A DNA stretch of 64,000 nucleotides from Variovorax boronicumulans (GCF_007677875.1 NZ_VEDO01000007.1:124001-188000); one strand, 5' to 3'; positions 18,986 to 27,850 are shown, counted from the first letter of the stretch. A program made the numbers and translations. The notes: generated by a model from the sequence alone, not told the origin.

Positions 18986-20101
18986 ATGCAGTCCCCCGAC
19001 ATTTCGCTGCTGACGCACCTGGTGCTATGGGCAGCGCTCGCGCTGTCCGTGGTCTTCGGCGCCATTGCACAGCGCACGCATTTCTGCACCATGGGCGCCG
19101 TCAGCGATGCGGTGCACATGGGCGACTGGACACGCATGCGCCAATGGGCCCTGGCGGCTGGCGTGGCCAAGATCGGCTTTGGCGCACTCGTGTTCTTCGG
19201 ACAGGTTGATCCGTCCAGGACACTGTACGCATCCCACCGCTGGCTGTGGCTCTCGGCGCTTGCAGGTGGCGGTATGTTCGGTTTCGGCATGGTGCTGGCA
19301 TCCGGATGCGGCAGCAAGACGTTGGTGCGCATCGGCGGCGGCAGCCTCAAGGCCGTGGTCGTGTTCGTGGTGATGGCCGTGGCTGCGTTTGCGACATTGC
19401 GCGGCGTCACCGCCGTGCTGCGTGCGGGCTCGGTCGATCAGATGGCTTGGCAACTGGCCACCCAGGCCGCGTTGCCGCATCTGGTGGCGCCGGCCACGGG
19501 TTGGAGCCTGCCCGTCGCCAGCCTGGCCCTGGGTCTGCTCGTTGGGGGCGCGTTGGTGTGCTGGGCCTTGGTCGGCAAGGGCTTCTGGCGCGCCGACAAC
19601 CTGCTGGCCGGAATCGGCGTCGGCGCGGTGCTGGTGGCCATGTGGTGGGTCAGCGGCCATCTCGGGCATGTGCCCGAACATCCCCAGACGCTGGAACAGG
19701 CCTACCTCGCGACCAACTCGGGCCGCATCGAAGCGTTGAGCTTCGTCGCCCCCCTGGCTTATACGCTGGACTGGCTGCTCTTCTTCAGCGACCGCAGCAG
19801 GGTCTTGACGCTGGGCATCGTGTCGGTCGCCGGCGTGGTCGCTGGCTCCTGGGCCATGGCGCTCATCTCGCGCAGCTTCCGCTGGGAAGGCTTTGGCGGC
19901 ACCGAAGACCTGGCCAACCACTTGATCGGTGCCGTGCTGATGGGCGTGGGCGGCATCACGGCCATGGGCTGCACCGTTGGCCAGGGGCTGTCTGGCCTGT
20001 CCACGCTGAGCATGACCAGCTTGGTGGCCGTCGCTGCCATCCTGGGCGGCGCGGTTCTCGCGCTGCGCTACCAGAGCTGGCGCCTGGAGCGCCTGCCATG
20101 A
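18986..20101 (+). CDS. YeeE/YedE family sulfur-compound transporter (TsuA-like)
   Basis: 371 residues, two DUF395 repeats, about 10 membrane segments. The conserved cysteines are present: HFCTMGAVSD at about 33, LASGCGSKTLVR at about 103 and MGCTVGQGLSG at about 330. In the thiosulfate importer TsuA/YeeE these cysteines relay the substrate through the membrane. No TusA-like partner (YeeD) is next to it. It overlaps tcdA by 4 bases. Confidence 0.87.
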   Translation: MQSPDISLLTHLVLWAALALSVVFGAIAQRTHFCTMGAVSDAVHMGDWTRMRQWALAAGVAKIGFGALVFFGQVDPSRTLYASHRWLWLSALAGGGMFGFGMVLASGCGSKTLVRIGGGSLKAVVVFVVMAVAAFATLRGVTAVLRAGSVDQMAWQLATQAALPHLVAPATGWSLPVASLALGLLVGGALVCWALVGKGFWRADNLLAGIGVGAVLVAMWWVSGHLGHVPEHPQTLEQAYLATNSGRIEALSFVAPLAYTLDWLLFFSDRSRVLTLGIVSVAGVVAGSWAMALISRSFRWEGFGGTEDLANHLIGAVLMGVGGITAMGCTVGQGLSGLSTLSMTSLVAVAAILGGAVLALRYQSWRLERLP

Positions 20102-20883
20102 CGGCGCTGGACGAACCCGACCTGGCGCGGCGCTTCGGCGGCCTGGAGCGGCTCTACGGCGTGGCCGGCGCCGGCGCCATCCGCCGCGCGCACGCCGTTG
20201 TGGTGGGCATCGGTGGGGTCGGCTCGTGGGCTGCGGAGGCCCTGGCCCGCAGTGGCGTTGCGCAGTTGACGCTGGTCGACATGGACCACGTCGCCGAATC
20301 GAACATCAACCGCCAGATCCACGCACTGGACAGCACCGTGGGCCAGGCCAAGGTGCTGGCCATGCGCGAGCGCATCGCACAGATCCATCCGGGCTGCCGC
20401 GTGCATGCTGTCGACGACTTCGTGACGCCCGAGAACTGGCCCGCCTTGCTGCCGGCCGATGCCGACGCCGTGATCGACGCCTGCGACCAGGTGGCCGCGA
20501 AGACGGCGATGGCGGCATGGTCCCGCAGTGCGGCCGCACAGCGCCGGCTGTTCATCACCGTGGGCGCGGCCGGCGGCAAACGCCTGGCGCATGCCGTGCA
20601 GATCGAAGATCTGGCCGCGGTCACACACGATCCGCTGCTGGCCCAGTTACGCCAGCGCTTGCGCAAGCACCACCAGGCCCCGCGCGACGGCAAGCGCATG
20701 GGCGTGGCATGCGTGTTCAGCCGTGAGCCCGTGGCGCCGCCTGACCCCTCCTGTGCGATCGCTGGGGACGGCAGCCTGAATTGCCACGGCTACGGCTCCG
20801 TCGTGAGCGTGACGGCCACCTTTGGCCAATGCGCCGCGGGCTGGGTGCTGGACCAAATTGCAAGGAGCGTGCAAAAAGCCTGA
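20098..20883 (+). CDS. tcdA: tRNA threonylcarbamoyladenosine dehydratase TcdA
   Basis: 261 residues, E1-like ATP-binding enzyme that cyclises t6A37 to ct6A in tRNAs reading ANN codons. ATP loop VVVGIGGVGSWAAEALARSG at residues 33-52, adenylate-contact region NINRQIHAL near 69, and C-terminal NCHGYGSVVSVTATFG. The start overlaps the transporter stop (ATGA). Forty-one bases downstream lies tRNA-Lys(UUU), one of the expected substrates of this enzyme. Confidence 0.93.
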   Translation: MTALDEPDLARRFGGLERLYGVAGAGAIRRAHAVVVGIGGVGSWAAEALARSGVAQLTLVDMDHVAESNINRQIHALDSTVGQAKVLAMRERIAQIHPGCRVHAVDDFVTPENWPALLPADADAVIDACDQVAAKTAMAAWSRSAAAQRRLFITVGAAGGKRLAHAVQIEDLAAVTHDPLLAQLRQRLRKHHQAPRDGKRMGVACVFSREPVAPPDPSCAIAGDGSLNCHGYGSVVSVTATFGQCAAGWVLDQIARSVQKA

Positions 20884-20893
20884 TTCGTCTGGC

Positions 20894-20899
20894 TATAAT
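20894..20899 (+). promoter_or_regulatory. -10 element (TATAAT) of tRNA-Lys
   Basis: Perfect consensus TATAAT ending 25 bases before the first tRNA base. The -35 at 17-base spacing (20871-20876, GCAAAA) is weak. A G/C-containing discriminator follows, as usual for stable RNA promoters. Confidence 0.65.
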
Positions 20900-20924
20900 C
20901 GTAGGCTTTGCTGCAGACAGCAGT

Positions 20925-21000
20925 GGGACGTTAGCTCAGTTGGTAGAGCAGCGGACTTTTAATCCGTTTGTCACTGGTTCGACCCCAGTACGTCCTACCA
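20925..21000 (+). tRNA. tRNA-Lys (anticodon UUU)
   Basis: 76 bases including encoded CCA. Acceptor GGGACGT pairs with ACGTCCT; D arm GCTC-AGTTGGTA-GAGC; anticodon stem GCGGA/TCCGT with loop CTTTTAA (anticodon TTT, A at position 37); T arm ACTGG-TTCGACC-CCAGT. All stems pair, so the gene looks functional. Confidence 0.97.
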
Positions 21001-21075
21001 CCCTTCTTGTCTTGGGACATCCGCCATGCCGTCGATGTTCAAGTTCTTCCCCCGTCTCTGTGTCACCCTTCGTCC

Positions 21076-22302
21076 ATGACGGACGAGGAGGCGATGGCGC
21101 TCGCACTGGCGCAGGCACGCACGGCAGCCGCGCGAGGCGAAGTGCCGGTTGGCGCGGTCGTGCTGCACCGGGGGCAGGTGGTTGCGACGGGTGCCAACGC
21201 GCCGATCGGGCAATGCGATCCCACGGCCCATGCGGAAGTCGTTGCGTTGCGGGCGGCAGCGCGCGCGCTCGGCAACTACAGGCTCGAAGACTGTGAGTTG
21301 TTCGTCACGCTGGAGCCCTGTGCGATGTGCAGCGGCGCAATGCTGCACGCGCGCCTGGCGCGCGTGGTCTACGGCGCTGCCGATCCCAAGACCGGCGCCG
21401 CAGGTTCGGTGCTCGACCTGTTCGCACAGCACGCGCTGAACCACCGCACGCGCGTGCGCCGCGGCGTCTTGGGCGAGGCCTGCGGTGCGCTGTTGCGCGA
21501 GTTCTTCCAGCAGCAGCGCCAGGCGCAGGCCCACGCACGCGTGCCGTTGCGCGAAGACGCGCTGCGCACGGCGGCCGAGCGTTTCGCCGGGCTGGCGGAT
21601 TACCCATGGCATGGCCAGTACATCCGCAGCCTGCCGAGCCTGGCCGGTTTGTCCATGCACTACCTGGACGAGCGAGGGCAGGGCGGTGCCCGTGCCTTGA
21701 CGCTGCTCTGTGTGCATGGTGCCCAAGGCTGGAGTCACGACTTCCGTACCCTGCTGCCGGTCTGGCGCGAAGCCGGCCACCGCGTCGTCGCTGTCGACCT
21801 GCCCGGCTTCGGCATGAGCGACAAGCCCAAAAAGGAGAGCGCGCACAGCCCGGCCTGGCACCGTGCGGTGCTCGCGGAGTTCGTGCAGGCCCTCGATCTG
21901 CACGACATCGTGCTGGTGCTGCAGGGCAGAGGCGGCCTGCTGGCGCTGGATCTGCCGGAGCGGTCACCGGCCCGCTACTGCGGCTTGGTCGCCCTGGCCC
22001 CCGATCTGTCGGCGGCTGTGGCGATGCGTCCGCAGGCCGCGCCATGGCCGGCGATGTGGCAGCCTGCACGGGTGCGGGATGCGGTGGAACTGCTGCGGAA
22101 GGAGCCGCGCCGCCAAGCGGACGACGCGCCCTTTCCCGACGCGGGCCACCGCGCCGGGCCGCGCGCGTTACAGCGCTGGGCGGCCGACGACGCAGTGGCA
22201 CCCGACTGGTCCGCCGCGCAGCCGCCGCCGGCCGCCGGCGGCGACGCCGCGCTTGCACAGCAGCTGCTGGACGGATTCGCGGTGGGATACTTCCACCCGT
22301 GA
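21076..22302 (+). CDS. tadA: tRNA adenosine(34) deaminase TadA fused to degenerate alpha/beta hydrolase
   Basis: 408 residues. Residues 1-155 are TadA, which converts A34 to inosine in tRNA-Arg: zinc/catalytic motif TAHAEVVAL near 54 and PCAMCSGAM near 84. From about 165 a haloalkane-dehalogenase-like alpha/beta hydrolase follows (ADYPWHGQYIRSLPSL, VHGAQGWSHDFRTL, VAVDLPGFGMSDKP). The nucleophile elbow reads VLQGRGGLLAL where dehalogenases have VQDWGG, so the Asp nucleophile is Gly here, and no clear catalytic His is seen. The hydrolase half may be structural. Start ATG at 21076 begins the TadA domain. The stop overlaps the ldcA start. Confidence 0.9.
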   Translation: MTDEEAMALALAQARTAAARGEVPVGAVVLHRGQVVATGANAPIGQCDPTAHAEVVALRAAARALGNYRLEDCELFVTLEPCAMCSGAMLHARLARVVYGAADPKTGAAGSVLDLFAQHALNHRTRVRRGVLGEACGALLREFFQQQRQAQAHARVPLREDALRTAAERFAGLADYPWHGQYIRSLPSLAGLSMHYLDERGQGGARALTLLCVHGAQGWSHDFRTLLPVWREAGHRVVAVDLPGFGMSDKPKKESAHSPAWHRAVLAEFVQALDLHDIVLVLQGRGGLLALDLPERSPARYCGLVALAPDLSAAVAMRPQAAPWPAMWQPARVRDAVELLRKEPRRQADDAPFPDAGHRAGPRALQRWAADDAVAPDWSAAQPPPAAGGDAALAQQLLDGFAVGYFHP

Positions 22303-23297
22303 ATCCCAAGCACATCTACATCTATTCCCCCGCCGGCGCCGTGCGCGACAAAGTTGCGTTCAAGCGCGCGGTGCAGCGCCTGCGCGGGCAAGGCCACGCC
22401 GTCGAGATCGACGAAGCCGCGCTCAAGAGCCACATGCGCTTTGCTGGCGACGACGAAACGCGGCTCGCTGCGGTGCACCGCGCCGCGGCCAGCGGCGCGG
22501 ACATCGCACTGATCTCGCGTGGCGGCTACGGCCTCACCCGCCTGCTGGATCGCATCCGCTACCCGCTGCTCGCGCGCGCCACAGAGCGCGGCCTGCGCTG
22601 GGTCGGCCACAGCGATTTCACGGCCCTGCAGCTCGCGCTGCTGGCGCGTGCCGGCGGCATCAGCTGGGCCGGCCCCGCGCTGTGCGGCGACTTCGGTGGC
22701 GAGGAGGAGCCCGACGAAATCATGCAGGCCTGCTTCGAGGATCTGCTGCTGGGGCAGGGCGAGGGCACGGGCTGGCGCATCGGCCGAGACGATCCGATGC
22801 CGGCCCCGCGCACTCGGCGCCGCGCGGCCGCTGCGGAGCAAGCGCCGCCCTCCTGGAGCATCCGCGACGCCACGCTATGGGGCGGCAACCTGGCCGTGCT
22901 GAGCGGACTGGTCGGCACGCCTTATCTGCCGGACGTCCGCGGCGGCATCCTGTTCCTGGAGGAGGTGAACGAGCACCCGTACCGGATCGAGCGCATGCTC
23001 ACGCAGCTGCTGCATGCCGGCGTGCTCGCCCGCCAGAAGGCCGTGGTGCTCGGCCAGTTCACGGGCTACCAGGCGGTGGCGCACGACCGCAACTTCCGCA
23101 TGGCCACAGTGGTGGCCTGGCTGCGCAGCCAACTCAGGGTGCCGGTTTTTACCCAATTGCCGTTCGGCCATGTGCCTACCAAGGTGTTGCTTCCGGTCGG
23201 TGCCAAGGTGCAGATGGTGGTGGAGAACCGCGAGGCGCTGCTGTTCTGGGGCCACCTGGAAGGCAGCCACCACGATCACGGCGAACACGTGCACTGA
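22299..23297 (+). CDS. murein LD-carboxypeptidase (peptidase S66, LdcA-like)
   Basis: 332 residues, cytoplasmic enzyme that removes terminal D-Ala from murein tetrapeptides during recycling. S66 landmarks: ISRGGYGLTRLLDRI near 67, nucleophile Ser in WVGHSDFTALQLAL near 98, Glu in FLEEVNEHPYRIERML near 216, and catalytic His in TQLPFGHVPTK near 290. Start is GTG at 22299 overlapping the tadA stop by 4 bases, so the pair is coupled. A His-rich tail (HHDHGEHVH) is unusual but probably harmless. Confidence 0.92.
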   Translation: MNPKHIYIYSPAGAVRDKVAFKRAVQRLRGQGHAVEIDEAALKSHMRFAGDDETRLAAVHRAAASGADIALISRGGYGLTRLLDRIRYPLLARATERGLRWVGHSDFTALQLALLARAGGISWAGPALCGDFGGEEEPDEIMQACFEDLLLGQGEGTGWRIGRDDPMPAPRTRRRAAAAEQAPPSWSIRDATLWGGNLAVLSGLVGTPYLPDVRGGILFLEEVNEHPYRIERMLTQLLHAGVLARQKAVVLGQFTGYQAVAHDRNFRMATVVAWLRSQLRVPVFTQLPFGHVPTKVLLPVGAKVQMVVENREALLFWGHLEGSHHDHGEHVH

Positions 23298-23357
23298 GCC
23301 CGCGGCAGGCGACATCCCCTACACTGCGGCATCTTCCCGTCACCCACCCGCAGCACC

Positions 23358-24281
23358 ATGGGCGTTCAGGCCACGGTTGTTTTTGCAGACCTTTCGGACA
23401 GCACGGCGTTCTTCGAGACGTTGGGCAACGAGAGGGCGACAGCAACCATCACACGGCTCACGCAATGGATCGGTGCCATCTGCGAGGCCCATCGCGGGCG
23501 CGTGGTGAAGACGCTGGGCGATGGCATCCTGGCCGTGTTCGAGCAGGCCATCGATGCGGTCGATGCTGTCATCCAGATGGAGCGCGGGCACCGGATCCGG
23601 CTGGAGCAATGGCCCGAGCCCTTGCGCATGGAGATCAAGGCGGGCGTAGCGCGTGGCCAGGTGGTGGAAGTCGACGGCGACTGCTACGGCGATGCCGTGA
23701 ACGTGGCCGCGCGGTTGAGCGATCTGGCCGGCGGGAGCGAGATCTGGGCTACCGCGTCCGTGGTCGATGGTGTTGATGACGGGCACGGCCTGCGCTTTCG
23801 CAGCCTGGGCTCGGTCACGCTGCGCGGCAAGGCCGAGCCGCTCGCGCTGTTCAAGGTGGAATGGGAGGAAGACGTCGCCTCCGACTTCCTGACCCAGCAG
23901 GCCGTGCTGGTGCGGCCCGTGGTCGCCGATGCCGCAGCGTCGGGCCGCATCCAGTTGCAGCACCTGGACCTCTCGCTGAGTTTTCACGCGCGTGAACTGC
24001 CGGTGCATCTGGGCAGGAACGAACATGCCGAAGTGATCGTCAACGACCCGCGTGTGTCACGCCTGCATGCGCGCATCGAAGCGCGCGGCGGCGGCTTCGT
24101 GCTGGTCGACCTCAGCAGCTTCGGCACCTGGGTGCGTTTTTCCGGCAGCGATTCGGACATCGCACTGCGGCGCGACGAATGCCAGCTTCACGGCAACGGG
24201 GAGATCGCGCTCGGCGTCCCGCACGGCGACCTCAGCGCGCCGACCGTGGCCTTTTCCATCAACGGCAGCACCCAACGCTGA
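23358..24281 (+). CDS. class III adenylate/guanylate cyclase with C-terminal FHA domain
   Basis: 307 residues, no membrane segment. Residues 5-170 form a class III cyclase: metal Asp in VVFADLSDST and KTLGDGILAVF, and the transition-state Asn/Arg in GDAVNVAARLSDLA, so it should be active. Residues 195-300 form an FHA phosphothreonine-binding domain (PVHLGRNEHAEVIVNDPRVS, then RLHARIEARG and SSFGTWV). This couples cyclic nucleotide production to a phosphoprotein signal. It precedes the penicillin-acylase gene by 24 bases. Confidence 0.9.
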   Translation: MGVQATVVFADLSDSTAFFETLGNERATATITRLTQWIGAICEAHRGRVVKTLGDGILAVFEQAIDAVDAVIQMERGHRIRLEQWPEPLRMEIKAGVARGQVVEVDGDCYGDAVNVAARLSDLAGGSEIWATASVVDGVDDGHGLRFRSLGSVTLRGKAEPLALFKVEWEEDVASDFLTQQAVLVRPVVADAAASGRIQLQHLDLSLSFHARELPVHLGRNEHAEVIVNDPRVSRLHARIEARGGGFVLVDLSSFGTWVRFSGSDSDIALRRDECQLHGNGEIALGVPHGDLSAPTVAFSINGSTQR

Positions 24282-24305
24282 CCGGCGTACTGCGAGGGAT
24301 CACTG

Positions 24306-26798
24306 ATGCGATGGTTCAAGCGCCTCGGCGCCGTTTTGCTGTTCCTCGTCCTGTCCGCGCTGCTGGTGCTGGGCATGTACGTCTGGCGCAGCTTCCCTCA
24401 ACTGGACGGCACGCTGCGCGTGCAGGGTCTGCAAGGCGCCGTCACGGTCGAGCGGGATGCCTCCGATGTCACACACATCAAGGCGGCGTCGGCACGGGAT
24501 GCCTGGTTCACACTGGGCTTCGTGCATGCGCAGGAGCGGGGCTGGCAACTGGAGTTCAACCGGCGCGTGATGCGCGGCACGCTGTCCGAGGTGCTGGGCG
24601 AAGCCACCCTGGAGACCGACAAGCTGATGCGCACGCTGGGCATCATGCAGGCGGCCCAGCAGCAGCTCGATCGCATGCCGCCCGACGCGCGCGCGGCGCT
24701 GGAAGCCTACAGCGAGGGCATCCAGTCCTTCTACGCCAACCGGCCGCAGGCGCTGCAGCCGGAGTTCCTGCTGCTCGGTGTGCGGCCCGGCCATACCGGC
24801 AAGGCCTGGGAGGCAGTGGACTGTGTCGGATGGTCACTGATGATGGCGCTCGATCTTGGCGGGAACTGGGGCACGGAGTTCGCGCGCCTGTCCGCCGCCC
24901 AGGTCGTGGACACGCCCCGGCTGTGGGAGCTGTTTCCGCCATACCCCGGTGAGCCGCCGGCCTCCGCGGTGGATTTCGCGGCGCTGTACCGACAGTTGGG
25001 CATCTACCGCACCGATCAGCAGCCAAGTTCCAAGACCTCGCGCGCACCGGGCGGCATCCCGCTCGCAGCCCGCCTGCTGGACGACGCGGCGCGCGCCTGG
25101 TCGCAAGCGTTCGTGCGCGATGCCGGGCTGTCCGAGGGCAAGGGCAGCAATGCGTGGGTGGTCAGCGGCAGCAACACGGCCTCGGGCAAGCCCCTGCTCG
25201 CGAACGATCCCCACCTGGGGCTCAGCGCGCCAGCGATCTGGTACTTCGCGCGCCTGCAGGCGCCCACGCTCGACGTGATCGGCGCCACCCTGCCCGGGCT
25301 GCCCTTCGTGGTGCTCGGCCGCACCCGCACAGCCGCCTGGGGTTTTACAAACACCGGCCCCGACGTGCAGGACCTGTACATCGAGCAGATCAAACCCGAC
25401 GACCCGAGGTCCTACCGGGTGGACGATGTCCAGGGCCAACCCGCCTGGGCGAGGTTTGAACAGCGCATGGAGACCATCCGCGTCAAGGGCAGGGCGGATG
25501 TCCAACACCTCGTGCGCAGCACGCGCCATGGCCCGGTCCTGAGCGATGCGCAGAGCGCGCATGCCAAGCTGATCGACCTGAATCGCTACGTGCTGGCGCT
25601 GCGCTGGTCGGCCCTGGAGGCCGACAACAGAACGGCCCTGGCCATGCAGCGCGTGAACGAGGCGGGCACCGTCAGCGAGTTGCTTTCCGCCTTCTCCGAC
25701 TACCACTCGCCGATGCAGAACGTGATGATGGCCGACACGACCGGCCGCATCGCCTACAAGGCCGTGGGCCGGGTGCCATTGCGCCGAACTGATAACGACA
25801 TCCGCGGTATTGCGCCCGCACCCGGCTGGGATCCGCGCTACGCGTGGTCCGGCTGGCTGCCCTATGCCGACACGCCGGCGCACGGGGCAGGCGAGGGCGA
25901 TCAGCCCGCCTGGATCGCGAACGCCAACCAGCGTCCGACCCCACCGGACTATCCCTACTTCATCGGACAGGACTGGGCAGTGCCCTACCGGTTCGACCGC
26001 ATCGTCGAGCGCTTGGGTGCCACGCCGCACCACGATGCGCAGAGCATGGCGCGGCTGCAGGGCGACACGGTGTCGCTCGCCACGCAGCGGCTGCTGCCCT
26101 TCCTGCGCAGGGCCCCTTCGAGCCATCCCTTGGCGCTCGGGGTGCAACGCATGCTGCAAAGCTTCGACGGCGACATGCGCGGTGACAGCGCGGCCGCGCT
26201 CGTGTTTTCCGTGTGGGTGGATGAGCTTACGCGGGGCCTGCTGGTGCCCCGCATGGGACAAGAGCGCTTCGATGCGCTGTACGGCAAGCGCCATTTCCGC
26301 AGCACGGTGGAGACCGCACTCGCCGCCGACGACGCCTGGTGGTGCGCGCCGCGCGGTTGCGCCGAGCAGGCCGGCCAGGCGCTCACCCGGACGCTGGATC
26401 GGCTGTCCAAGCTTTACGGCGACGATCCGTCACGCTGGCGCTGGGACGCGGCCCACATGGCGCTGAGCGTCCACCGGCCATTTGGCAATGTCGCGCTTTT
26501 GGCCCGCTGGTTCGACGTGCGTGTGCCCGCGGGCGGTGACACCTTCACTGTGAACGTGGGGCAATACTGGCCGAACGACGCCAAGAATCCGTTCGCCAGC
26601 CGCCACGCGGCGTCCTTGCGCGCGGTCTACGACCTCGCAGACCTCGAGCGCAGCCAGTTCATCTACCAGACGGGCCAAAGCGGGCTCGTGTTTGCCAGCC
26701 GCTACCGTGACATGGCGCAGGAATGGTCGCACGTGGAGTATCGATTTTTGCGCATGGCGCCCGAAAGCATTCCGCATACACTCCAACTAGTACCATGA
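24306..26798 (+). CDS. penicillin acylase family protein (Ntn hydrolase)
   Basis: 830 residues. N-terminal signal anchor (AVLLFLVLSALLVLGMYVWR), a short alpha-subunit region to about residue 280, then the autocatalytic site GKGSNAWVVSGSNTASGKP; the Ser of GSNAW becomes the new N-terminal nucleophile after cleavage. Following LLANDPHLGLSAP and later NDIRGIAPAPGWDPRYAW are typical. Periplasmic amide hydrolase; natural substrates in related enzymes include acyl-homoserine lactones and other acyl amides, which cannot be told apart here. ATG at 24306 follows GAGGGATC. Confidence 0.9.
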   Translation: MRWFKRLGAVLLFLVLSALLVLGMYVWRSFPQLDGTLRVQGLQGAVTVERDASDVTHIKAASARDAWFTLGFVHAQERGWQLEFNRRVMRGTLSEVLGEATLETDKLMRTLGIMQAAQQQLDRMPPDARAALEAYSEGIQSFYANRPQALQPEFLLLGVRPGHTGKAWEAVDCVGWSLMMALDLGGNWGTEFARLSAAQVVDTPRLWELFPPYPGEPPASAVDFAALYRQLGIYRTDQQPSSKTSRAPGGIPLAARLLDDAARAWSQAFVRDAGLSEGKGSNAWVVSGSNTASGKPLLANDPHLGLSAPAIWYFARLQAPTLDVIGATLPGLPFVVLGRTRTAAWGFTNTGPDVQDLYIEQIKPDDPRSYRVDDVQGQPAWARFEQRMETIRVKGRADVQHLVRSTRHGPVLSDAQSAHAKLIDLNRYVLALRWSALEADNRTALAMQRVNEAGTVSELLSAFSDYHSPMQNVMMADTTGRIAYKAVGRVPLRRTDNDIRGIAPAPGWDPRYAWSGWLPYADTPAHGAGEGDQPAWIANANQRPTPPDYPYFIGQDWAVPYRFDRIVERLGATPHHDAQSMARLQGDTVSLATQRLLPFLRRAPSSHPLALGVQRMLQSFDGDMRGDSAAALVFSVWVDELTRGLLVPRMGQERFDALYGKRHFRSTVETALAADDAWWCAPRGCAEQAGQALTRTLDRLSKLYGDDPSRWRWDAAHMALSVHRPFGNVALLARWFDVRVPAGGDTFTVNVGQYWPNDAKNPFASRHAASLRAVYDLADLERSQFIYQTGQSGLVFASRYRDMAQEWSHVEYRFLRMAPESIPHTLQLVP

Positions 26799-26891
26799 AC
26801 TGTTCGACGGGGGCGCTTAAACTGCGTGGTTTTTGAGCAGATGACGGTGCAAGGCGGTTTCCGGCGGCTTCACCTACATCCCAACATCGAG

Positions 26892-27587
26892 ATGAGTAAA
26901 AAGGCAAAGATCGAGTTCGAGGACATGAACCTGCAGGTCGGCGTCCGCCTGCAAATCATGCCCAAGCAGGCGAGCAGTCCGACTGTGCAGTACACATCGC
27001 TGATCGGCTTCGTGGTGGACGACTATCTGCTGATGCAGGTCCCGCAACAGGATGGCAAGCCGGTCGAGACCGCGGCCGGGGCCGAAGTGGCGTTGCGCGT
27101 GTTTTCTGGCGTGTCGGTTTTCACCTTCGATTCGCGTGTCGAAGCCGTGTTGAGCAAACCCCGTCCGCTCATGCTGCTGTCGTTTCCGACGAACATCCAG
27201 AAGGTCGGCCTGCGCAAGGCCGTGCGCGTGAAAGCCAACATTCCCGTCCGCGTGGTCAATCCGACGAACCGCGAAGTGGTCAAAGAGGCGACGCTTTCGG
27301 ACATCAGTCTGTCTGGCGCGTTGGTGTCGACCCCCAATCCGCTCGGTGCCGTGGGCGACGCCATCGAGATCAATTTTTCCATCCTCGTGCAGTCGCAAAA
27401 CGAGGAAGTCGCCATTTCGACAACAGCCTCGATCCGCAGCGTGCAGCAGGCCGTGGGTACGGCACCCGACGGCGGAGCCTTCTACACCGTCTACACGTAC
27501 GGCATCAATTTCCTCGACATCGATGCGACGCACCAGGCCTTGTTGCAGAACTACGTTTACGAGACGCTGTTGATCCACCGCAACTGA
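26892..27587 (+). CDS. PilZ domain c-di-GMP receptor (YcgR-like flagellar brake type)
   Basis: 231 residues from the ATG at 26892; a GTG at 26826 in frame would add 22 residues and an ATG at 26841 would add 17. N-terminal YcgR-type beta domain (residues about 10-110), then PilZ: RKAVRVKANIPVRV supplies the RxxxR-type c-di-GMP arginines, and LSDISLSGALV supplies D-x-S-x-x-G. With the diguanylate cyclase at 7250-9301 the window holds both a maker and a receptor of c-di-GMP. No flagellar gene is nearby. Followed by a strong terminator. Confidence 0.87.
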   Translation: MSKKAKIEFEDMNLQVGVRLQIMPKQASSPTVQYTSLIGFVVDDYLLMQVPQQDGKPVETAAGAEVALRVFSGVSVFTFDSRVEAVLSKPRPLMLLSFPTNIQKVGLRKAVRVKANIPVRVVNPTNREVVKEATLSDISLSGALVSTPNPLGAVGDAIEINFSILVQSQNEEVAISTTASIRSVQQAVGTAPDGGAFYTVYTYGINFLDIDATHQALLQNYVYETLLIHRN

Positions 27588-27593
27588 AGCGAA

Positions 27594-27620
27594 GCAGGAT
27601 CTCGCATCCTGCTTTTTTTG
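27594..27620 (+). terminator. Rho-independent terminator after PilZ gene
   Basis: Perfect 8-base stem AGCAGGAT / ATCCTGCT with a 5-base loop CTCGC, followed directly by six or more T. It starts 7 bases after the PilZ stop. The T-run also lies at the start of the AT-rich promoter region of the Mn-catalase gene. Confidence 0.9.
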
Positions 27621-27647
27621 AAGCACTTTACTTAACATAATATACAT
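27619..27647 (+). promoter_or_regulatory. putative promoter in AT-rich island before Mn-catalase
   Basis: TTGAAG (27619-27624) and TATACA (27642-27647) are separated by 17 bases inside the most AT-rich stretch of the window (about 27612-27667). The Mn-catalase start is about 200 bases downstream. Scores are moderate (4 of 6 bases in each element), so an alternative sigma factor or activator could also be involved. Confidence 0.45.
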
Positions 27648-27850
27648 CGTGTCAATTAAGCGATAGCTGGCACAGCGCAGCTGAATACCGCTCTTGCGGC
27701 AAGCGTTACCACTGGCGCGAGCCAGGGCCGTCCAAGTGGCCAGCGGCACCCTCCGGAAACACACGCGCCGCCCGGCACGCGGTGATGGCACCGCGCCGGC
27801 ACACCGATTGCCCCCACCTGCCAGACCACCACACCCACCAGGAGCTCTTC

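Noticed and set aside
20968-21075. Longer TadA start inside the tRNA gene
   Set aside because: It would begin in the tRNA-Lys T arm; the TadA domain starts properly at 21076.
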